Source of the DNA: Streptomyces sp. NBC_00483
GTDB lineage: Bacteria > Actinomycetota > Actinomycetes > Streptomycetales > Streptomycetaceae
Direction: 5' to 3'
Assembly (NCBI RefSeq): GCF_036013745.1
Contig: NZ_CP107880.1
Coordinates: forward strand, 4,340,001-4,404,000
Length of the DNA: 64,000 nucleotides
In this document: positions 59,944 through 64,000 of the stretch, piece after piece
How the letters are laid out: each line of letters starts with the position of its first letter
How positions within the stretch are numbered: position 1 is the first letter of the stretch
Program-made: the position numbers and the translations under genes
Notes under the pieces: generated by a model
The model's database searches: none
Told to the model about the DNA's origin: nothing
The model's input: the letters and a program-made list of their open reading frames with translations, nothing else

Positions 59944-61623
59944 TTAGGCGGATGTCTTTGCGTTCGCCCATGCATCCCAATAGGCGTCTATTGCGGGATT
60001 CCCGCCCTGATCTCTCCAGTCAGGGTCAAGGCGGTCCATGATTGGTGTCGTGTCGCCTACGCACTTCGGGGGCAGCAGGGTCACCTTCTTGAGTGCTGCC
60101 TGAAGTAGTGCACGCTGCCCCTCGATACCGGCCACGTTCCACAGGGCGGCAAGCCCTTTAGGGTCCATAAGCGGCGAGAGATCAGCCTCTAGGGAGAGTT
60201 CGGCAAGCTCAGCCTTCAGTCCGCTGATCTGTCCGGCGAGTTCGGCACGAAGCGCTTCGTATTGGGCTTCTTCCATCCCACCGCCGATGAAGAACTCTTT
60301 CTGAAGCCGGAGTTCCCTCGCTGCCGCATTGTCCAGCGCTGCCCCTACTGCTCTCTTGCGCGATTCCTTGGCAGGATCCTGATAGGACAGCCAACGGCGC
60401 GCGATGGCCCGAAGGGTGGGTGATTCAGGCGTAAGGCTGAGGATGTGATTGATCCACATCACTGACATTGCCTCGTCAGCACGTTCCCGCAGTGTGGCAG
60501 CCCCCGCGCACACCGATGGCCCTTGGTTGATCCGGGCTATGCAGCGGTAGTTGCGTCCGCCGTTCCCCATGGCTCCCTTGCAGTACGGGCACCGCAGGAT
60601 TCCCGTAAGGATGGTTGCCGCCTTTCGCTTGCCGCGGCTTCTGTCGCCGATGGCTGTACCGGGGCGGGACCGGGCAGTGAACTTGGCCAGGATGACAGCG
60701 CGTTCAGCGAAAGTGATGACTCCTTCGCCAGCTCTAATCGGGTGTCCGTCGACTCCCATTAGGGGATTCCCGCCACGGTGCCACTTGTCCAGCGGATTAC
60801 CGAACTCATCCTTTGCGCGCTCACGGTCCGGGATTAGCCCTGCCCAACTCGGGGACTGCGCAAGGTGAATGATGGTCTGCGCGCGCCATTGCTTGCCCTT
60901 GCGGGTCTTGATCCGCTCACTGTTCAGGGCTTCGGCAATAGCGGCCGGCGTGTCACCGTCCATCAACGCTTCGGCAATGCGACGCGCTGTCGGGTACTCC
61001 TTCGGGTCGTGTTCCAGCTTCCCGCTCCCCTTGGGACAGCGCAGACCGAAAGGCACCACTCCACCGGGCCAGCGACCTTCAGATTTGTGGGCGTCCCCAC
61101 CTGTCTTAGTCCGCAGCGCAATATCTTTGGACTCTTCACGTGCCCGCTCGCTGAGGATGGCGAAGACCATCCGGGAACCCTTCGACGAGTCAAGCCCCTC
61201 GGTCGAACTGACCAGGCGTGCGGAACGCTTGTCGAATTCGTCCAGCAAAAGACCAACCTGCCCCATGCCACGGCGGGAAAGTCGGTCGGTCTTCCACACA
61301 TAGAGCGTCTTGCTGAGTCCATCAAGGACAGCAGCAGTCGCTTTCTCAAATTCCTCGCGCCGGACATGTGCCTTGCTCGCGCTTCGCTGCTCGAACCAGA
61401 GGCGACGGATGTGCTTTCCATCGGCAGCAGCCGCACGGGATACATCCCGCACATGCGCCCGGAGGGTTGCCAAGTCGTCGCGCTTCTTGCTGCGTCTGAT
61501 GTACGCCTCTGCCAAGTCAGCAGGGCCGCCGGTTCCTGGCTCCCAGAGCCCAAGCCGCTGGAGCTCTTCGTCCTCGAAGCCCAGCGCTCTCAGGGTCGGA
61601 AGATCATCCCGTTCCATGGTCAT
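59944..61623 (-). CDS. int: Large serine recombinase (integrase)
   Basis: A 559-residue serine integrase that joins attP and attB without host factors. The catalytic Ser45 lies in YIRRSKKRDD, and DRLSRRGM (Arg114, Arg117) forms the active-site arginine cluster; the recombinase domain follows (GGVVPFGLRCPKG, about residues 183-290). A zinc-ribbon with four Cys (RCPYCKGAMGNGG, CIARINQGPSVCAGAA) lies at about 345-375, and a coiled-coil motif about 430-480. The protein looks intact. It starts 103 bp from the attR core and reads inward, as usual. The rebuilt attP has strong dyad symmetry. Confidence 0.93.
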   Translation of the reverse strand: MTMERDDLPTLRALGFEDEELQRLGLWEPGTGGPADLAEAYIRRSKKRDDLATLRAHVRDVSRAAAADGKHIRRLWFEQRSASKAHVRREEFEKATAAVLDGLSKTLYVWKTDRLSRRGMGQVGLLLDEFDKRSARLVSSTEGLDSSKGSRMVFAILSERAREESKDIALRTKTGGDAHKSEGRWPGGVVPFGLRCPKGSGKLEHDPKEYPTARRIAEALMDGDTPAAIAEALNSERIKTRKGKQWRAQTIIHLAQSPSWAGLIPDRERAKDEFGNPLDKWHRGGNPLMGVDGHPIRAGEGVITFAERAVILAKFTARSRPGTAIGDRSRGKRKAATILTGILRCPYCKGAMGNGGRNYRCIARINQGPSVCAGAATLRERADEAMSVMWINHILSLTPESPTLRAIARRWLSYQDPAKESRKRAVGAALDNAAARELRLQKEFFIGGGMEEAQYEALRAELAGQISGLKAELAELSLEADLSPLMDPKGLAALWNVAGIEGQRALLQAALKKVTLLPPKCVGDTTPIMDRLDPDWRDQGGNPAIDAYWDAWANAKTSA

Positions 61624-61726
61624 CCATCCGCCGTAGGTGTCCGCCTCTGCGGGGACTTCAAGCGGGTGGATTGCCTAATCGAGGCATTTCCGCAGGTCAG
61701 AGGCGGTGTTGCACCCTTGGCTCACA

Positions 61727-61736
61727 GGTGGGCGTG
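61727..61736. other. attR core of the ltrA element
   Basis: GGTGGGCGTG, identical to the attL core at 52100-52109. The ltrA frame resumes here, and the base after the core is G, so that the split TGG codon is restored on excision. Confidence 0.88.
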
Positions 61737-62697
61737 GATGAACTTCACCTGGTTCGCCTCGGCCTACGACAACGACGACGCGCTCTACCGCCTGATCACA
61801 CTCGTCCAGATCGCGGGCGTGCTGGTGCTCGCGGCCGGGGTCTCACAGGCGTTCGCGCACGACAACTACATGGTGGTCTGGCTGGGCTACCTGATCATGC
61901 GGGTCGCCATGGCCACGCACTGGCTGCGGGCCGCAGCCTCCACCACGGGCGCCGAGCGCCGGGTGGCGCTGCGGTACGCGGGCGGGGTGCTCGCCTGCCA
62001 GGTCGGCTGGCTGGCGCTGCTGTTCACGCCCACGGCGGCGCAGGGCTGGGTGTTCCTGGCGATGGCGATCCTGGAGATGTGTGTACCGGTGTACGCGGAG
62101 CGGGACCGGCAGACGTCCTGGCACCCGCACCACATCGCCGAGCGCTACGGCCTGTTCACGATCATCGTGCTCGGCGAGTCGATCGCCGCGGCGACGGTCG
62201 CGGTGAAGTCGGGCATCGAGGAGAACGACGCGCTCGGCGAGCTCCTGCCGATCGCGGCCGGCGGCCTCCTCGTCGTCTTCGCCGCCTGGTGGATCTACTT
62301 CGCGGTGCCGATCCACGACCGGCTGCGCAGCAACCGGCAGGCGTTCGTATGGGGCTACGGCCACTTCTTCATCCTCGCCTCGGCGGCATCGATCGGCGCG
62401 GGCATCGAGGTCGCCGTCGAGCAGGCGGTGGGCGAGGCGCACATCTCCACGACCGCCGCCTCCGCCGCCGTGACGGTCCCGTCCGCGGTGTTCCTGCTGC
62501 TGGTGTGGGCGCTGCACTCGCGGTACTTCAAGGTGGGCGTCGCACAGAAACTGGCGTTGCCGGTCAGCGCGTTGCTGGTGCTCCTGTGCACGTTCGCGGG
62601 GCACTGGGCGGTGCTCGCGGCGGGGATCGTCGCGGCGCTCACGGTGGTGGTCGGGGTGACGCTGTCCTCGCGGACGGGCGAGGCGCAGCCCGCCTGA
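61737..62697 (+). pseudogene. ltrA: ltrA 3' fragment, split by the integrative element
   Basis: The C-terminal part of the LtrA membrane protein (WMNFTWFASAYDNDDALYRLITLVQIAGVLVLAAG, about seven helices). Joined to 51886-52109 at the core, the frame is uninterrupted and gives a protein of about 394 residues, normal for the family. ATG 61738 could allow a truncated product, but it has no ribosome site. An apparent long frame entering from the antisense strand of the integrase is not a gene. Confidence 0.9.
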
Positions 62698-62748
62698 CGA
62701 GGTCCGGCCACCCCGGGCGGGCACCAACTCGCGTGGTAGGCATGGCAC

Positions 62749-63882
62749 ATGACGACACGCAACGATGCCCTCACCGACGTCCCCGGCCTGCGCGTCGGAC
62801 ACGCCACCCGTGTCGGGGACGGATTCCTGACCGGTACGACGGTCGTGCTCGCCCCGGAAGGCGGCGCGGTCACCGCCGTGGACGTGCGGGGTGGCGGCCC
62901 CGGCACGCGGGAGACCGACGCGCTCGACCCGCGCAATCTCGTGCAGCGGATCGAGGCGGTCGTGCTCACGGGCGGCAGTGCGTTCGGGCTCGACTCGGCG
63001 TCGGGCGTGATGGCGTGGCTGGAGGACCAGGGGCGCGGGGTCCCGGCCGGCGCCCGCCCGGGGGAGGTCGTGCCGGTGGTTCCGGCGGCGTGCGTGTTCG
63101 ACCTCGGCCGGGGCGGCGACTGGCGGGCCAGGCCGGACGCGGCGTTGGGCCGCGCCGCGGTCGAGGCCGCCGCCGCGACGGAGCCCGGCTCCCCCGTCCA
63201 GGAGGGCAACATCGGCGCGGGCACCGGCACGCTCGTCGGGAAGCTGCGCGGCGGCATCGGCACCGCGTCCACGGTCCTCGAATCCGGGATCACCGTCTCC
63301 GCCCTGGTCGTCGCGAACGCCGCGGGCTCCGCCGTGGACCCGGCCACCGGGGCGCTGTACGGCGAGTTCTTCACGGGACGCGGACCGGTGACGTACCCGA
63401 CGCCGGAGGCGCACGAGGCGGCGGGCAAGCGGCTGGCGGAGGCGGCCGCTGCGAACGGGGCGGGACCGCTGGACGGGGCGGGGTCGCCGGACGAGGCGGG
63501 CGGAGCCGGGCGCACCGCCGGGGCCGGCGCGTGGGGCGGTGCCACCGCGCCCACCGACCCGCCGCCCCTCAACACCACCCTCGCCATCGTCGCCACCGAC
63601 GCCGACCTCACCCGCGCCCAAGCACAGAAGGTCGCCGGTACCGCGCACGACGGGATCGCACGGGCCGTACGCCCCGTGCATCTGCTCAACGACGGGGACA
63701 CGGTGTTCGCGCTCGCCACCGGGGAGCGCCCGCTCGACGCCGCGAACCCCCTTGCCCTCAACGAGATCCTCGCGGCGGGCGCGGACCTCGTGACGCGGGC
63801 GATCGTGCGGGCCGTGCGCACGGCGGAGTCCGTATCGGCCGGCGGCCGCACCCACCTCTCGTACAGCGACCTCTACTCGTAG
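62749..63882 (+). CDS. P1-family peptidase (S58, DmpA/aminopeptidase-esterase type)
   Basis: A 377-residue Ntn-type self-processing peptidase. It begins MTTRNDALTDVPGLRVGHATRVGDGFLTG, typical for the family. The TGGSAFGLDSASGVMAWLEDQGRGVP segment and GNIGAGTGTLVGKLRGGIGTAS carry the oxyanion and processing region; the nucleophile is expected near VVANAAGS. An internal Gly/Ala-rich insertion (about residues 240-260) is unusual. The ATG at 62749 is the first good start, shortly after the ltrA gene. Physiological substrate unknown. Confidence 0.85.
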   Translation: MTTRNDALTDVPGLRVGHATRVGDGFLTGTTVVLAPEGGAVTAVDVRGGGPGTRETDALDPRNLVQRIEAVVLTGGSAFGLDSASGVMAWLEDQGRGVPAGARPGEVVPVVPAACVFDLGRGGDWRARPDAALGRAAVEAAAATEPGSPVQEGNIGAGTGTLVGKLRGGIGTASTVLESGITVSALVVANAAGSAVDPATGALYGEFFTGRGPVTYPTPEAHEAAGKRLAEAAAANGAGPLDGAGSPDEAGGAGRTAGAGAWGGATAPTDPPPLNTTLAIVATDADLTRAQAQKVAGTAHDGIARAVRPVHLLNDGDTVFALATGERPLDAANPLALNEILAAGADLVTRAIVRAVRTAESVSAGGRTHLSYSDLYS

Positions 63883-63927
63883 AGCGACCTCTGACCTCTA
63901 CTCGTAGAGCGACACTCGTAGAGCGAC
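63858..63927. repeat. Tandem 14-bp repeat at the peptidase gene end
   Basis: ACTCGTAGAGCGAC occurs at 63875-63888, 63900-63913 and 63914-63927, and a one-mismatch copy of its last 13 bases at 63858-63870. The repeat spans the stop codon of the peptidase, which suggests slippage or duplication at the 3' end. No further gene can be supported between 63883 and 64000. Confidence 0.8.
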
Positions 63928-64000
63928 CTCTACGGGGGCCGGTCCGACGCCGTGTAACAGAGATCCACCACCCCGTAACAGAACTGTCCCTGTGGCTGCG

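Larger units (their letters stand above)
52110..61726. mobile_element. 9.6-kb serine-integrase element with capsid genes (satellite-like or reduced prophage)
   Basis: The element interrupts ltrA. It has a 10-bp core repeat at both ends, a large serine integrase at the right end facing inward, a rightward regulatory block on the left (52883-55272), and a leftward structural block (HNH, scaffold-like, capsid, HNH) in the middle. Codon and base use is clearly less GC-rich than in the flanks. No terminase, portal, protease or tail gene is visible, so it cannot form a virion alone. It may be a phage satellite that carries its own capsid gene, or a decayed prophage. Confidence 0.87.

Noticed and set aside
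60865..62697. A 610-residue open frame joining the antisense strand of the serine integrase to the ltrA 3' part
   Set aside because: Its first 280 residues are antisense to the integrase and look random; the frame is an accident of the element junction.

Overview
The window is high-GC DNA with GTG/TTG starts, strong AGGAGG-type ribosome sites and typical Streptomyces genes (an SsgA-like protein, CbiMQO/NikMQO genes under a Nur-like box, a Rex operator, a tricorn protease, Glp/GlpR). It reads as a Streptomyces chromosome core interrupted by two mobile elements. All family names come from reading protein sequence; no database search was possible.

Region 1 (1-8016) is the right part of an actinomycete integrative and conjugative element (AICE, pSAM2 type). 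It carries a TraB/FtsK-like DNA translocase, a short block with an inverted repeat and 8-mer repeats that may be the transfer locus clt, small Spd-like membrane genes, a primase-polymerase, an SF3 replication helicase, a four-copy 17-bp repeat cluster that may be the origin, xis and a tyrosine integrase. Right after the integrase terminator, a coding fragment resembles the C-terminus of a protein O-mannosyltransferase (pmt). The element therefore appears to sit in the 3' end of a protein gene rather than a tRNA gene; its left end is outside the window.

Region 2 (8.2-52.1 kb) is core chromosome: two tandem penicillin-binding proteins, a YbaK deacylase and EamA transporter pair, a VOC protein and an SDR, a small GntR locus with a Uma2 protein, a nickel/cobalt ECF transporter with a Nur-like box, ssgE, an MMPL exporter with its TetR regulator and operator, a tricorn protease, a MerR-flanked operon for a Baeyer-Villiger-type monooxygenase, hydrolase and SDR, exonuclease III, tRNA-Ala(CGC), a GlpR / acetyltransferase / MogA / MoaC / Glp / GalU cluster, 5-formyl-THF cyclo-ligase, a penicillin acylase, a K+/H+ antiporter that probably starts with CTG, an MFS transporter behind a structured leader, an FmdB zinc-ribbon gene behind a CIRCE-like operator, MTA phosphorylase, mscL, and pflB-pflA with a near-perfect Rex operator upstream.

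Region 3 (52110-61726) is a 9.6-kb integrative element inserted in ltrA. A 10-bp core (GGTGGGCGTG) is repeated at both ends, and joining the ends rebuilds a 50-bp attP with clear dyad symmetry. Removing the element restores an uninterrupted ltrA frame; insertion turns a Trp TGG codon into TGA. The element encodes a large serine integrase, two HNH nucleases around a scaffold-like protein and an HK97-type capsid protein, a 28-residue membrane microprotein, a small-protein/DUF6879/XRE-DUF5753 regulatory trio and a membrane-anchored cargo protein. No terminase, portal or tail gene is visible, so it resembles a capsid-carrying phage satellite or a strongly reduced prophage. This is the best candidate for an undescribed system here.

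Region 4 (61.7-64 kb) holds the 3' part of ltrA and a P1-family (S58) peptidase with a short tandem repeat at its end.
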